A DNA stretch of 64,000 nt from Cristatella mucedo. Taxonomy: Eukaryota > Bryozoa > Phylactolaemata > Cristatellidae. The notes beneath the pieces were generated by a model. The model saw nothing but the letters and a program-made list of their open reading frames with translations. It searched no databases and was not told the DNA's origin. Every line of letters begins with the position of its first letter. Within the stretch, counting starts at the first letter, position 1. The translations under genes were made by a program, and so were the position numbers. Of the stretch, positions 49,912 through 61,180 are shown piece after piece. The DNA lies in the NCBI GenBank assembly GCA_009760855.2, contig WPIO01000145.1, positions 397,001 through 461,000 on the forward strand, written 5' to 3'.

Positions 49912-52900
49912 CTGAAACAATTTAATTACGAAATCGACTTCATTCAACAACACGTTAAACAACTTGGAGGTGAAACTGCTTATCCTAGTCTCACAAAGCA
50001 CGGCGAACTTCCGCCCCAAGTTCACACAGATTGCTAGTTGGGAATGATAATAAAGCGTTTCACGGGCCCCTGTAATAACAAGATTTTATTATAGGCACTT
50101 CAAGAGGCTTCGCTGTTAGCAAGTCGATTATTTATCGATATAAGGCGACATTGATATGTTTAGCATGTACGTGTACTTGCACCGCATAAGACAGTTCATA
50201 AAGAAGAAGCAAATGTTGTGAGGAACAGCTAGATTTTTAGTTTCGCTTTAAACGTCACAAACTCACCAGAAGTCGTGACGTCAATCGGCAGATATTTTTA
50301 GGCGTTAGGTGCAAAGAAACTGGTGGCAAGATGGTCTACAAAGAATTTGGGGTTGGTTTGACAGCAGCTCCAGGACGGTGGGAGTTGACCCTTTCTACCA
50401 ATAGGGTTTCCAACATTTACAGTTTTTCGTCCGCATATGTGAACAAGCTAACTTCCTGCAGACCTATAAGAATAGCTTAAGCAGCAGAGTAACATTTTGA
50501 CGATCTAAACCACTTTGGCAGGACTTAAGATCGCTATCTTTAATCCATTTGAAACACAGCCAGACGGCCCTAGTAAACACTCCCGTCGATCCCAAGAGGC
50601 CATTCGAGGAAAAAGGCCTTAGTGAAAGTGAGTGACCTCAAATAACCTTGAAATAGATGCTCTGCTTTATGTGTGGAGTCCAGTGCAGATATGAAAGAAG
50701 CGCTGCACTGTGGCAGCCGCAACATTCCCGATAGGCAAGCCTAGCTGCCAGTATTCACCATTGAGCTCAGTCTTGCTGCACGGAAGTTCTCTCAGGGCGC
50801 TGTACAAGGAATTATACAAGCGCACACATCGGCACTTCGAGGAGCCACAACGAGAGGGCTAAAGTCTGCGACGAAATATCCCCAAACCCTGTATCCACAG
50901 TACTGTGCCAGTGTGCCAGTGCTCAGCCCATCCTAGTGCTGGAGTGTCTGGCCGACTATCTAGGTAGTCTCTGCTAGTAAGCTTGACCATGACAAACCCT
51001 AGCTCACGATAAATTCCCCACGAACCGAGGCACAATGAAGTTGATTCCATATTATTCGCATTAGTGTAAACTTCGACTGCGAGAGCCTGAATTACTTGCT
51101 CGAGAAGTGCGGTGCATGATGGGGACGTGGAACCAGTCACCCGAGGAAGTCCTTACGCGACATGCCTACTAGAAGAGACCTGAAAAATGGACCGCTATCG
51201 GTCGCAAAGGCACGATTCGAGGCCGTCCGACTCAATAATATAATAAGAATAATACATTTAATATAGCCCCGTCAGAGAACTCAATCTCTTTGTAGGCACT
51301 TTACATTTTATATAAAGAAAATGATCGACTATCGCCACTATCTGATCCAGTTGAACCCCTTCAATGGTTATCGAACATTTCCGATTAAACTCGAAACGAT
51401 CATTATATTGCCTTTTAAAAACAACTGATTTTTTTCGATAATTACTTCGAGGCGGGAAGTTGTAATCTGACCGGCACGTGCCTGATGGCTTTCCACTTTA
51501 ATATCCGGCCGAAATTTGCACCGCTTTTTCAAAAAGATACTCAGGTTGCAGGGCTGTTAAAAAACAACGGTTTCGCGACATTGAAGACGGTCAGCGGGCA
51601 GGCTTCTCCTTCCCGACCCGCCTGACGAGTCATCCGGTCGGCCGTCACTCTCTTGTTGCAGCCAGCTTATTTTCGTACAACGTCAATAAAACGTCGGAAT
51701 CTGCTTCAGCGACTGATAAACTGACTGATTGCCTCTTTTTGCAGCCAGCCTCCGTACTATGTGAGCACTACGAAACAGCCTGTCAGCAATAGGGCTGGGC
51801 CGATCGGCTGGCGGTCTATTGTCTTGGACGGGAATGGTTTTTCGGAATTTCCGGAATTAAAGATGGCCAACTCTCTGGGGAAGATCCGGCTTGCCGACGT
51901 GCGTCTGAAACGCCTGAGATCAGCTAGTGCCAGGTGAGAGGACCGGCAGTCCGATTGCATTCCTAATGGAGGCCCGGGCATCAGGGCCACCTCCTTGCCA
52001 ACGCTCTTGGCTGAGCTCCACTTGGAGTCGTTGTGCTGCGAGTTCGGTGTTCGAAGAGAGGCAATGGCGCCCAGAGCACGATGCTTCGAGCCTCTATAAT
52101 TACCGAAACTGCAGGACATCAAGCCGATAACGAGCGAGCCCGGCAGGCCACGGAAAATGCACTGACGTGTGCTCGCAGCTTTGCGACACGGCAACAGATG
52201 AGTATGCAGCATAAACGCTGCAGTGCAAAACAAACGTCAGTGCAACAGAGCTGATTCAACTCCTAGTTGTGCCAGGTCGCTCCTTGGATCGTTTTCAATT
52301 TCAGCACACGTGAGCACATAAATTATAACTCGCACCAACGCAGCAAACAGAAGCATGTTGGCTTCATTTGAAATATAGCAATGTCAGGCGACGTCGTGAC
52401 GTCAGTCGGGAGCTGGTTTCAGGTTTTCAGAGCAAATTAACTGAAGGGACGGTCTCCAAAGCAGACATGAGGTTACCGAGACGGACAGCTAAACGACTAT
52501 GATCCAGAAGGGCGAGCACCACGATGCAAAACCATGATGGGAAGTATTATGGAGAGGTCAGAGTCCAGACCAAGAGAATTAAGGGTTCTAGGAGTTAGTC
52601 ATGACAGAACCTTGAAGTCTATGCGCTGCATAATGGGGAGCCAGTGCAGGTCGACAAGAGGTGTTGTAATGTGGCAACTGCAATGCTCACGACAGACAAA
52701 TCTACCTGAACAGTTGTTCGCCAACCGTGAGTTTCTTATGGCGTAGGCAAGAAAACCTGCGAGTAGTGAGCTAAAGAAGCCTAGACGGAATGTTACGAAT
52801 GCACGGACCTGATTATCTGCGGGCGTCCTTATCTAAGCAGGCCCAGATTTTTTAAATGATACGTTACTGATTCGGTCATTCAGTGAAAGGTCAGTGTGGC

Positions 52901-55900
52901 ACAGGATTGAGGCCAAATTGAGTGCCGAGACTGCAAGGAATAGGTATATGCTGGCCGAGCCCCTTTTGAGGGTTAGGCTTTCAGATTGCTAAGTAAATCT
53001 AGTTTGGTCCATAAATGTAGTAGGTTGGTCATTAAAATTGAGTAAGTTTGCAACCGTACAAGTGAGATTGTTCGTAATATGTGCTGCAAGAGAGTTGATA
53101 CAAGTTCGACATTCTGAAAGGCAGGGAGCGATAATAAGAATAACACTAAGGCTTGTGCACAGTAGCCTAAGAGAGCCAAATCTCAAAAATCCAGCTACTT
53201 TACAGAAGCTTCAAGATAAGTAATGACCAAGAGCCAATAAGAAGCAAGGTGGCATGCTTAGAAAAGCATGCAAAAGCCGAAATTGGTATGTTTAGACAAG
53301 CATGCAAAAGCATACAAGTAGACATTCAGCGCTGCTGGCTGGCTGGCTGGTTACAGCGATTGTAGCAGGTGAGCAGCGTACAAATTGTATAGGTAAGCAA
53401 AGTACAAGAGAGGAAGAAGAAAGAAAGAAAGCTGCTGCGGCCGCGGCTCGTCGGCCGCGGCTCGTCGGAACGACTGCGTCTTTAGCCGAGAATTAAAGGA
53501 TGCAAGCCCATACGAGTGGTGAGAGAAGCCTAAAGCGAGTTTCAGACTTCCGCTGCTTGCGAAATGAAGGCCCGATCACTAAAGGCTCTCGAATTCCTGC
53601 TGTGGATCATCAAAAGGACCGGGGTAGCTGTGCGTTGGCTGCAATAAAATGAAAAGTCTTAATTACGCTTGGCCGTTAAATTGTCAAAAACTGAGCATAC
53701 ATTTTAAAACGAACAAGACCTAAAACAGACGTTTGGGGTAACCCATACTTTTAAAGGCTCCCGAGTGACCATTGACATATTCATCTGAAATCTCCCACTG
53801 AAATGGTACCTATTCAATTGCAGTGCAGTGCCTGCAATTTCCAGTCGAAACGAAAAGGCACTCAATATGGACTTGGTAATCAATATCAAACATTACCGAG
53901 ATATTCAGCAGAACTTGCAAACAGGCTATACGTACCCTGTAAGTCAGCATTCCTAAAAAGGCGTTTCTACACTCGAAACATCGCTGACTCTGTACAGTGG
54001 CTGGCTCTAAAACCTGAATGAAACTTACTTGCTGGGTTTGAGGCAATGATGTAAGAGTTTAGCTGGTCTGCAACCACTCGTTCGCGTATCTTTGATTGGA
54101 CCAGCAAAACGTAAAGTTGTTCAAATATCCATATCAAATATCGACCCCTTAATAGGTAGCCTAACAACAGCCATCTTGAACGCTCATATGCACACTTACT
54201 CACATTCAAAACTATTTAGGTTGGTAATATTAAGCTTTTTATATATGGGCCCCAAGAGAACCATCTCTCTAGCTGAACCCTTTGCATCTATCTATTATCT
54301 AAGAGTTTAGGACAAGGTTGAGACTAAAATCATGCCAAGTCACTGCAGCTGGCGACGGAATGCTTTCTCAGGCTTGTGCTTAGTAGACCTTAGCTAGTTT
54401 AATGCATTTGGCATAGAAAATGCGATCTGGTACAATGTGTTCAGTCAGAGGGCAAGCTCATCCAGAACGTCGGCTTATGTTGCATTTAGCATTCTCGCAG
54501 TATGGGCGGGTGAGACGGATGATTGAGCAGAAGGTGAGAGGGAGATGTTGTTTTTGGACAGTTTCAAAGTCAAAGATTTTTAAAGTTCAAATTGAATGTC
54601 CAAGGTGTCGCAGATCGAAGACAATTTGCTGATTCTGAGGGCAACACAAAGTGCCAACTAATTGAGATTTGAGTAGGGTCAAATGTGCAAAAAAATTTAA
54701 CATTACAAGTTGAACGCATACAATAGTGGGAGATTATTTTATCGAGTTTTTTAACTTAGTGTGAGTGGGACTATGAACATAAACCATACGAGAAAATGAA
54801 TATAATTCATTTGTATAGCACCCTAAGAGAACTTAATCTCTATTCAGGTGGTTCACATATGCCACGGGGCTCGAGCCCACGACCTCGACCAGACCTTGGT
54901 CGGGCGAGCACCTTCTAACTCACGAAATTCGGTACACAGTGGGTCATTTAGGTAAAGCCTAGCTGCTTAAACAGCCTCTTTTTGTATAGCGACAGAAGAG
55001 CCTTTACGGCTATCACTACCGCTTGCAGAGGCGATAAAGGATCGCCCACCACAGTAACAGAACCCACGACCTCCGGGCCGAGGTCGTGAAAGCAACCGCC
55101 TTACCTAGTGTGCCATTAGGGCTCACCAAGGTAGACGAAATTAAGGCTAAAACTCGCCCTCTACAAGGAAGGGACGACTCCTGGCACGCGGAATCGAAAA
55201 GAGATAAGTAAAAATCTAAGATCAGAAGTTAGTTACGACAGCTTTGGCCTTTAGATTACTGGCACCGCTGCCAGCCTGTTTCTGTAGGGACTCGATCTAC
55301 GAGCTTTGAAAGCCTGCCTCGAGAGGACAGCAAACGGTTTAAGACTTAAAGGAAGGAACGAGTGCATTCGAACGACAATCTAAGGGTCTCTATTAGAGGC
55401 AGGCGTGCGCGATCGTATCAAACAGTATCGTCACCAAGGGCCTATCACAGAAGCTCTAGGGCAAGCTGGCTCCGGAGCACGTGCCAACAGGACGCCGGCA
55501 CCGGCGGCGGCGAGCATTTAAAAGTCCTCGAGCGCGTTTCTTGCGCTGTGCAGTAAAAGAAAAAACTATGAGGCACGACTAAAAGTGGGGCCCGGCTGCT
55601 GCAGTCGCCGCACGCGCGACGCTCGCACGAGCTTGGATCTCTAGTAGCGGTCTGAAAATGCTGGCAGCGCTCGGCGGAACAGGTAGCGAAGCGGCATACT
55701 CACCTCCGCGGCGGTCTCGACCAGGCTTCCGCCGACGTCACCCGTCGCCTGAGTTCTGCCTGCAAGAGAATTTCGGCAAGCGTCTGCGCGAGCGAGCAAG
55801 CGGCGGAGTTCGCGCGAGCGCGCGGCTTTGCTGCGACCGCCAGCAGGCGCCCGTCAAGCGGCGGCGGCGGGCGCTTCGCAGCAGCGCCCGCCGCCGCTGC

Positions 55901-56021
55901 CGTCTCGACGCCTACCCGTTATGTACACCGTGGCTCCAGCCTGCCCGAGCTGCACGGCGACGCCCTTGCCGATTCCGCGCGTGGCTCCGGTCACCAGGCA
56001 GACTTTTCCGGACAGCGACAT
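49768..56021 (-). CDS. DHRS1: DHRS1-like short-chain dehydrogenase/reductase, 5' three exons only
   Basis: NAD(P)-dependent SDR oxidoreductase. Exons on the minus strand: 56021-55916, 55759-55704, 49911-49768. They join in frame (35 codons+1, 2+18 codons, 48 codons) to 102 residues. The N-terminus MSLSGKVCLVTGATRGIGKG carries the Rossmann motif TGxxxGIG. VYITGRTQ follows, then ARGGKCIAVQCDHS and LDLLVNNAYAAVQ. The NNAYA form (rather than NNAG) is typical of DHRS1. Donors gtaggc, gtgagt and gtgagt and acceptors tgcag and tttcag are all good. The exons for YxxxK and the C-terminal half should lie below 49768 on this strand; I could not find them. Intron 2 (5.9 kb) contains LINEs, SINEs and one orphan + strand exon. 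The substrate cannot be told from sequence. Confidence 0.85.
50760..50816 (+). mobile_element. SINE family 2 / LINE 3' tail scrap
   Basis: cggaagttctctcagggcgc, tgtacaaggaattatacaag. Confidence 0.5.
51233..51325 (-). mobile_element. LINE 3' tail fragment
   Basis: aataatataataagaataat, tatagccccgtcagagaact, caatctctttgtaggcactt. Confidence 0.7.
51745..51933 (+). CDS. candidate internal exon of an unidentified gene
   Basis: A 189-bp segment with textbook splice signals: branch-like ctgac/ctgat, then cctctttttgcag before 51745 and CAG/gtgaga at 51933. Only one frame is open (codons from 51746). It reads QPPYYVSTTKQPVSNRAGPI, then GWRSIVLDGNGFSEFPELKM and ANSLGKIRLADVRLKRLRSA. The exon is symmetric (enters and leaves after two codon bases). 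I do not recognise the family and found no partner exons. It lies inside DHRS1-like intron 2 on the opposite strand, so it could belong to a nested gene. A chance open frame is possible. The opposite strand is also open here (51757-52233) but lacks recognisable content. Confidence 0.4.
52380..53080 (-). mobile_element. old LINE ORF C-terminal fragment
   Basis: cgtgacgtcagtcgggag, gacggtctccaaagcagaca, accttgaagtctatgcgctg, ccagtgcaggtcgacaag, gtggcaactgcaatgctcac line up with the recent LINE copies in order. Confidence 0.75.
53225..53475. repeat. short local duplications
   Basis: ttagaaaagcatgcaaaagc and ttagacaagcatgcaaaagc (53259-53311), and ggccgcggctcgtcgg twice in tandem (about 53439-53468). 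Confidence 0.75.
53960..54740 (-). mobile_element. old LINE RT and linker fragment
   Basis: Minus strand: RERVVADQLNSYIIASNPAS, KFHSGFRASHCTESAM (54130-53970) from the RT fingers; LNATLDELAL-like linker near 54490-54360 matching 8060-8170 of the long LINE. Probably the same copy as 52380-53080. Confidence 0.7.
54798..54930 (-). mobile_element. SINE family 2, copy 7
   Basis: Reverse copy: aattcatttgtatagcaccc, tattcaggtggttcacatat, ggggctcgagcccacgacc. Confidence 0.85.
54958..55125 (-). mobile_element. SINE family 1, copy 5
   Basis: Reverse copy: agctgcttaaacagcctctt, cagaagagcctttacggc, then head complement ccttacctagtgtgcc. The B box is slightly altered (agtaacagaacccac). Confidence 0.9.
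55704..55759 (-). CDS. DHRS1: DHRS1-like exon 2
   Basis: 56-bp exon. Acceptor ttctcttgcag ends at 55760 and donor gtgagt starts at 55703. Encodes RTQATGDVGGSLVETAAE, which continues YITG and leads in frame to ITARGG of exon 3. This spacing matches the beta2-alpha3 region of DHRS1 relatives. Confidence 0.8.
55916..56021 (-). CDS. DHRS1: DHRS1-like exon 1 (start codon)
   Basis: ATG reads from 56021 down and encodes 35 residues ending ATVYIT plus the first G of Gly. It contains VTGATRGIGKG, the cofactor-binding glycine motif. It sits in a GC-rich island. Donor gtaggc begins at 55915. Confidence 0.87.
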
Positions 56022-56789
56022 GCCGGCGGGAGCCGCCCGCTGGTGACCCAGCTGGCTGGCTGTTATGCAGCGGTTAAAAGTAGCGGCGAACCCGTGACCT
56101 TGGCCGCTTGCACTAGGTCGTGGTCACGTCCTTGACTTCGGCGTCACCGAGCGACTTGCTTACCTAATCTTTTTGGCGATAAGCCCTCTGAAACGCTATA
56201 GATTCGAAGAGTTTCGAGCGGCGCTGATTTCGAATGGCTGCGAATGCGCTTCCGTCGGCCGCCGTCGGCGTGACCGCGCGGGGCACAAGAGGAACGGAAA
56301 GGAAGAGACCGCGCGGCACCGCACGGCAGGCGCGGGCCGAGCGGACCGGCGCGCGGGTGCGCGCGCCGGTTCGCGGTCCCCTTTACCGTCGCCGTCGACG
56401 GCGTAGCGACAGAACAGCCGCTCCGCTATCGCTGCAGCGGCCATCGACGAAGCGGCGAGGGTAATTGCGAGTGCTATTGCTGCAGCGGCTTTGCACCCTC
56501 GAGCTCTCAGGCCGCGAACGCATCGCTCGTAGCAGCGCTGGGCTTTGCCGACGGCTGGAGGCCGAGTGCAGTCTGAGCATCGAAGCGTGGCTTGCGAGTC
56601 GCAGGGGCTGCCTCGATACACGCGGTACCCGAGCGCGCCGACGGTACCCGAGCACGGCGCAGCCGTAAAGGGCACCCGTAACTTAAGTTAAGTCGCTGCA
56701 GCACCAGCCACGGCATACTGCCCAGCAACTGTTCGAAGCCCAAAGCATGACTGATTTGCTATTACACGACTTGTGCTTTTATGCAACCT
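56022..56789. other. GC-rich sequence upstream of the DHRS1-like gene
   Basis: CpG-rich, no exon recognised. See the promoter entry. Confidence 0.4.
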
Positions 56790-56888
56790 CGGCACCCTGG
56801 TTTGACCCAAGGGTTCCAAACTCGAGTTCTGCGGCGTACGTAAAGCACCTGCACAGAAATTAACTTACTTCAGGGTGCTATACAGACG

Positions 56889-56895
<7 letters not shown>
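56790..56895 (+). mobile_element. SINE family 2, copy 8, degraded
   Basis: ccctggtttgacccaaggg, ccaaactcgagttctg, gtaaagcacctgcacagaaa, then cagggtgctatacagacgaa, running into an (AT)n tract. Confidence 0.65.
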
Positions 56896-56932
<37 letters not shown>

Positions 56933-56970
56933 TACCATGCTTTATATATCTTATACTATATCTTACCATA

Positions 56971-57016
<46 letters not shown>

Positions 57017-57155
57017 TATGGTATACATAATTCTTTATATACATACATAATACAGCTGTGTATATGCGTATATATATATATGATTATATATATTTATATT
57101 CATAAATTCATAAATAAATAATATATATTATGTATATATATATATATATATATAA
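56893..57155. repeat. clustered (AT)n microsatellites with palindromic spacers
   Basis: Three (AT)n blocks with atcttaccat/atactata spacers. accatatactatatatat and atatagtatatggtata form inverted arms. Confidence 0.9.
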
Positions 57156-57159
57156 CCGA

Positions 57160-57764
57160 AGAGTTAGACATAAACGTTTCCTAAACATTATTATTTAGGA
57201 ACAGAGAATAAAATCTAGTCAGTCGTAATTTGGCTGCCGCAGCACGCCAACGTTTCAATACCGGTCAGCCGCTCAGCTGTGGTACCCTTCGAAGTATTGA
57301 GCGCTCTCGGTAGCTGGTTGCTGGGAAATGAAGCCTGCTTGCAGGCTCGTTTATTCTGCATACCGCGGCAGGTGCTATTTTCAGCGGCTTTGGGTTGCTA
57401 CGACCGCGAGACACCTACTTGTTCGGGTAGCGGCCCAACGCGTGCAATGTGCAAAGACCTGAAGCGTGAAGCACGCCGACGATGACAATACAGCGTCTAC
57501 ACTCAGCACCAACATCGGGGCCGTATTATCAAAACCGCAATGGTAGCCTGTATACTATGGCTGCTGATACGATGGGGGGCCTTCCAGGCGACTCGCTAGC
57601 AGGCACATTACAGCAGCTCACTCTCTTCGCTACGACTCACCGACCGCTACTCCAAGAGAGCGACAGCCGTCAGGCCCGTGCCTTGTTTAGTAGCCAGGTC
57701 ATAAGTCAGACCCTGGTCTCGTTCGTGCGTAATAATACTTCACTCTGCATACAAGCCACGGCTT
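57160..57764. other. unassigned interval
   Basis: An open frame from 57482 runs into the LINE copy. The part before 57765 is unmatched. Confidence 0.4.
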
Positions 57765-58498
57765 ATCCTCGCTATTATGCTAAAATGTGCGCCTGTTTAG
57801 ACCGTGATACCACGTCTAAACTGGTCCATGCATTTGTGACATCCCTCCTTTACCGGCAGGTGCAATCAGGCGCTTACAGCTGGTGCAAAACTCTGCAGCT
57901 AAGCTTTTCTGTCGTGAGCGCCTAAGTTGCCACACCATACCACTTCTCGCCGACCTGCACTGGCTACCAGTCAAGCAACGGATTGAGTTCAAGGTTTTGT
58001 CGCTTACTTTTAGGTCCCTTCATCCTTTGGCTCCAGCCTACCAATCAGATCTACTCCCCCACCATCGTGTCACCTGCTTTTCGGAATCTAACAGTTTACC
58101 TATACCTCGCACAAACGTCAAATCATTTGGAGACCGTGCCTTTAGTTCGTATGCTCCCAAAGCCTGGAACTCACTCCCAACTTGCGTCACGACATCCGTG
58201 ACTTGACCACATTTAAAAGAAATTAAAAACGCACCTATTTATGACAGTATTTAGTGGGTCCCTGTGATTCGTGTTTTATGTACTTATGCGTGCTGACACT
58301 CTGCATTTTTTTCTCTAGGCACACTTGCATGCCGACCCGATGCATGTCACCCCTAACCATGTTATTCATGTTTTTATCAAGCATGATATCGTTCACCATT
58401 CGATCGTGTTTCCTATGCAGCAAATATAAAGGCCTAGAAAGAGATTGAATTCTCTGAGGGCTATTTATCGAGTGTTTAATAATAATTATTATTATTAT
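57765..58498 (+). mobile_element. LINE 3' third
   Basis: cgcctgtttagaccgtgata, TTSKLVHAFVTS, QNSAAKLFCRERLSCHTIPL, DLHWLPVKQRIEFKVLSLTF, KSFGDRAFSSYAPKAWNSLP, then 3' UTR and gcaaatataaaggcctagaa plus (ATT)n. One frameshift and small deletions. Confidence 0.9.
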
Positions 58499-59200
58499 TA
58501 TCATTTTGTAAGCGGTTCGGTTCTATTTCAGCTGCAAAGCTCATAATTCGTAATCGAGGTTCATCTGTCAAGCTCGTAGTCCATAATCACAGACCGCTTC
58601 GGGGTCGGAAGCCGAAAGCATTTCCGGTCCCTCGCGAGTCCGAGATCATCCCCTTGTACTAAGGCAATAGAGGAATCCTCTCTCTGATTTTTAGACCTCG
58701 ATTAATTTCATAATTCATAGAATTGGTAAATAAAGAGAACCGGAAATGGCTTTTCTACTATCCATTACTTCCAACTGAATAGGGATCGTCATTCGTTGCG
58801 ATGTTGCTAAATTATCCTCGGGACTGTGGGTGAGGCGGACTAGAGCCCCCTGAAAGCGGCCAGTAGAAAGTTTCTGGCTTCGGTTGAAATAAGTTTGCTG
58901 TACACATCAGAGGCATAGTGAGACCTTTAGACTCGAGGGTACAAAGCTACATATGGCGCTCCTTTGTCTTGTCAAAAATTGCAGCAAAATAGCTTCACCA
59001 CAGAAGAACTTCTAAAAACACACGCTAGCAAACATATCAAGTCGATGAAGTTGTATTAACTGAGTACAGTTACAGGGTAGCTATCACAGCTTTATCTTAA
59101 ATAAATTGTGCAGGACTTGAACGTGGCAAGCTGGTTTTACCCTAGGTGAATTTGTCTTGCCTTTAACGTGGCAACAGGTTTACTACAGTTTGAAATTCCA
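58499..59200. other. unassigned interval
   Basis: No gene or repeat family recognised. Confidence 0.4.
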
Positions 59201-60580
59201 TATTTTCTTGTGTTTCTTCCTCTACGCTTAACGAGGCGAAACTGAAGAGTCAATCTTACTCCATTGATGCTCTCAGATAAGACAAGATACTCTCCAGCTT
59301 GCCAAAGGAACGTTTACAACTAGTAACTGATACAGCTATGGTGAGAAGAACTTGCAAGGCAACTCTCAAATTAGGAAACACATCTCCATAACTGACAATT
59401 AAAGATATGAGTTCCACTGGTGTCTTTAGTGCCGAGTCGTGGCAAGAAACATTTTACAGTCCCACATTATGTTGTATAGCTCTGTTCCACCACGGTCTGA
59501 ACAATGAAGCCTCCAAGATCTAGACATTTCTGGCTGAGTTTGGTCTGGTCAAGTGCTTTCAAAAGCTTTTCGACTTCCAAAAACCAAATTTGGTATCAAG
59601 ATCTGTGATCCGGGAATACCTAGTAGTAATTTCTTGTCGGAGATAGCCTATGGTGTCCTTCGCGATTCTTGAAATCCTCCCCTCTGCCGTGAGACCAACA
59701 TCTTGAGAGAGAGCTCTCTAGGCATACGTGTCCTTGGGCGGATTCTTCGTTCAACTGAAACTTCCCACAATTCCCATCTTTATTTGGCATCTAGTAGTAG
59801 TAATTCTTGGCACGGGCCTTCTCCAAGTCTTGAAAATACAATTTCAAGAGTGACAAAAGAAGCGCCTTTGAAGTTCATCTTTAGATCCGGCAGTCTCTTC
59901 TGAACGCGGTCAATCTTCCTTAAGATATTATTAAAAAAATGGCAGCAGAGCCAAGAAGTTAAAGTTCAAAACACAATGTATGAGAACGGCAGTTTCACTT
60001 CTTGATTCGAGTGTTCGACTTGTCTCCTCAGACAGTTGCTCCGAAAGACCTACAGTGCTGTTCAGTTCATCACTGGTAGCTGTCACAGCCTCCACTCTTG
60101 CACTCCACTCCACCTTGTTGCAGAGTCACGTTTGACCGTGATGGCTAAGACTTTTTCAGTTCTTCCCACCTCTGAGTTTATCTTGAAAAGAATAAGAAGG
60201 TGCTCTCCATTGTTCCAAAAGAGGTAATGCTAACGAAATCTTGACTTGCAGCATAAACTACTCTCAGGTTTCAGCTGTGGTTATCATAGTTTACAAAAAT
60301 TACCGTCTCATTTCTGGACGGTATTCTCTTTTGGACACTTGACAATTGGCCAGACATGACGGCAGCGTTGTCGTAGCACAGCCAGTTAAATAAGCCTTGC
60401 TTGTATGGTTTAACATTGTGTCGGCGTTCAGCCATGGCTCGCTCTTGGCACGGGCTAGCCCTTGGCGCTACGAAGCCAGCCTGTGACAGGCAGGATGGAG
60501 CGAGCGGATGGGTAGGGCAGTTGGAACTCGGAAGGAGGCGTGAATAGCTGTGCGCTTGTTTTACTGCCAACGCCAGCACG
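59200..60580 (-). mobile_element. hAT-family transposase relic (ZMYM1-like)
   Basis: Minus strand, N to C: YDNAAVMSGQLSSVQKRI then FVNYDNHSL (60410-60280), as in the GQSYDGAAVMSG...HCxxHSLN block of ZMYM1-like hAT transposases; WSARVEAVTAT with an adjoining helical region (60110-59940); and near the C-terminus VFPNLRVALQVLLTIAVSVT then SCKRSFGKLESILSYLRASM (59390-59250), the hAT dimerisation motif (usual form ...PVSVASCERSFSKLKLIKxYLRSTM). Several stops and frameshifts: dead copy. The N-terminal zinc-finger region was not found. Confidence 0.8.
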
Positions 60581-60974
60581 ATAGATCGTGGTTAAAGCCT
60601 CCGCGGCGTTTCCGCGTCAATCGCATGTGCTGCCAGAGCTTCAAGCTACAGCTTGGTCTAAGCCTGTAAACACGTTTAACCAGGTCAGCCAGTAATAGTC
60701 AAATCCATTCAAACAAGGACTTGCTTGCAATCAAATTTGGTATTCTCACGTTAAAAACTGCAAACAAATGTACAATCTCTTTGCTTGTGGTGCCTCCTAG
60801 GCCTTGGCGCCCGGAGACATCTGTCCGCCACCTGTCCACCTCTTGCTACGCCTCTGGTACACGCCTATGACTGCAGAAAAAAAAGCTAGCGGACGTTTGA
60901 TGAGGTGTACTGAAAACTGATTTCAATCGAAATCAGAGAAATCGTCTAAAATGTTGAGCTGCAAGCAAAGCTGA

Positions 60975-61180
60975 ACTTGCATTTCAACTTCCAGTCAAAT
61001 TTGCATAACAGCAGTATTAGCCGAGTTATGGAATTTACAAGGCATCGAGCTATACTGAAAATGAAGCTGTATAAAGTCACAAGAATGCCTAAGCACAAGC
61101 TTCACGCATGTACCTCGATATACCAAGGCTTAATAATAAGGGATGCAAGTCACATGTGATGCAGAGATCGGTACATTTTT
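60975..61180 (+). repeat. unclassified repeat C, copy 2
   Basis: Shares with 38265-38470: tatactgaaaatgaagctgt, aaagtcacaag, taccaaggcttaataa, gggatgcaagtcacatgtga. The frames align too (TRHRAILKMKLYKVT vs TRRKATLKMKLFKIT), suggesting a common, possibly coding, ancestor. Confidence 0.6.

Larger units (their letters stand above)
55560..56700 (-). promoter_or_regulatory. GC-rich island over the 5' end of the DHRS1-like gene
   Basis: CpG-dense block spanning exons 1-2 and about 650 bp upstream, in contrast with AT-rich repeats on both sides. It resembles the block at the PGK start. It likely marks the promoter. The long open frames on both strands (for example 56196-56675) are consistent with few stop codons in GC-rich DNA, not with genes. 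Confidence 0.45.

Noticed and set aside
56196-56675. 159-codon minus frame upstream of the DHRS1-like gene
   Set aside because: GC-rich DNA with frames open on several strands, no recognisable motif.
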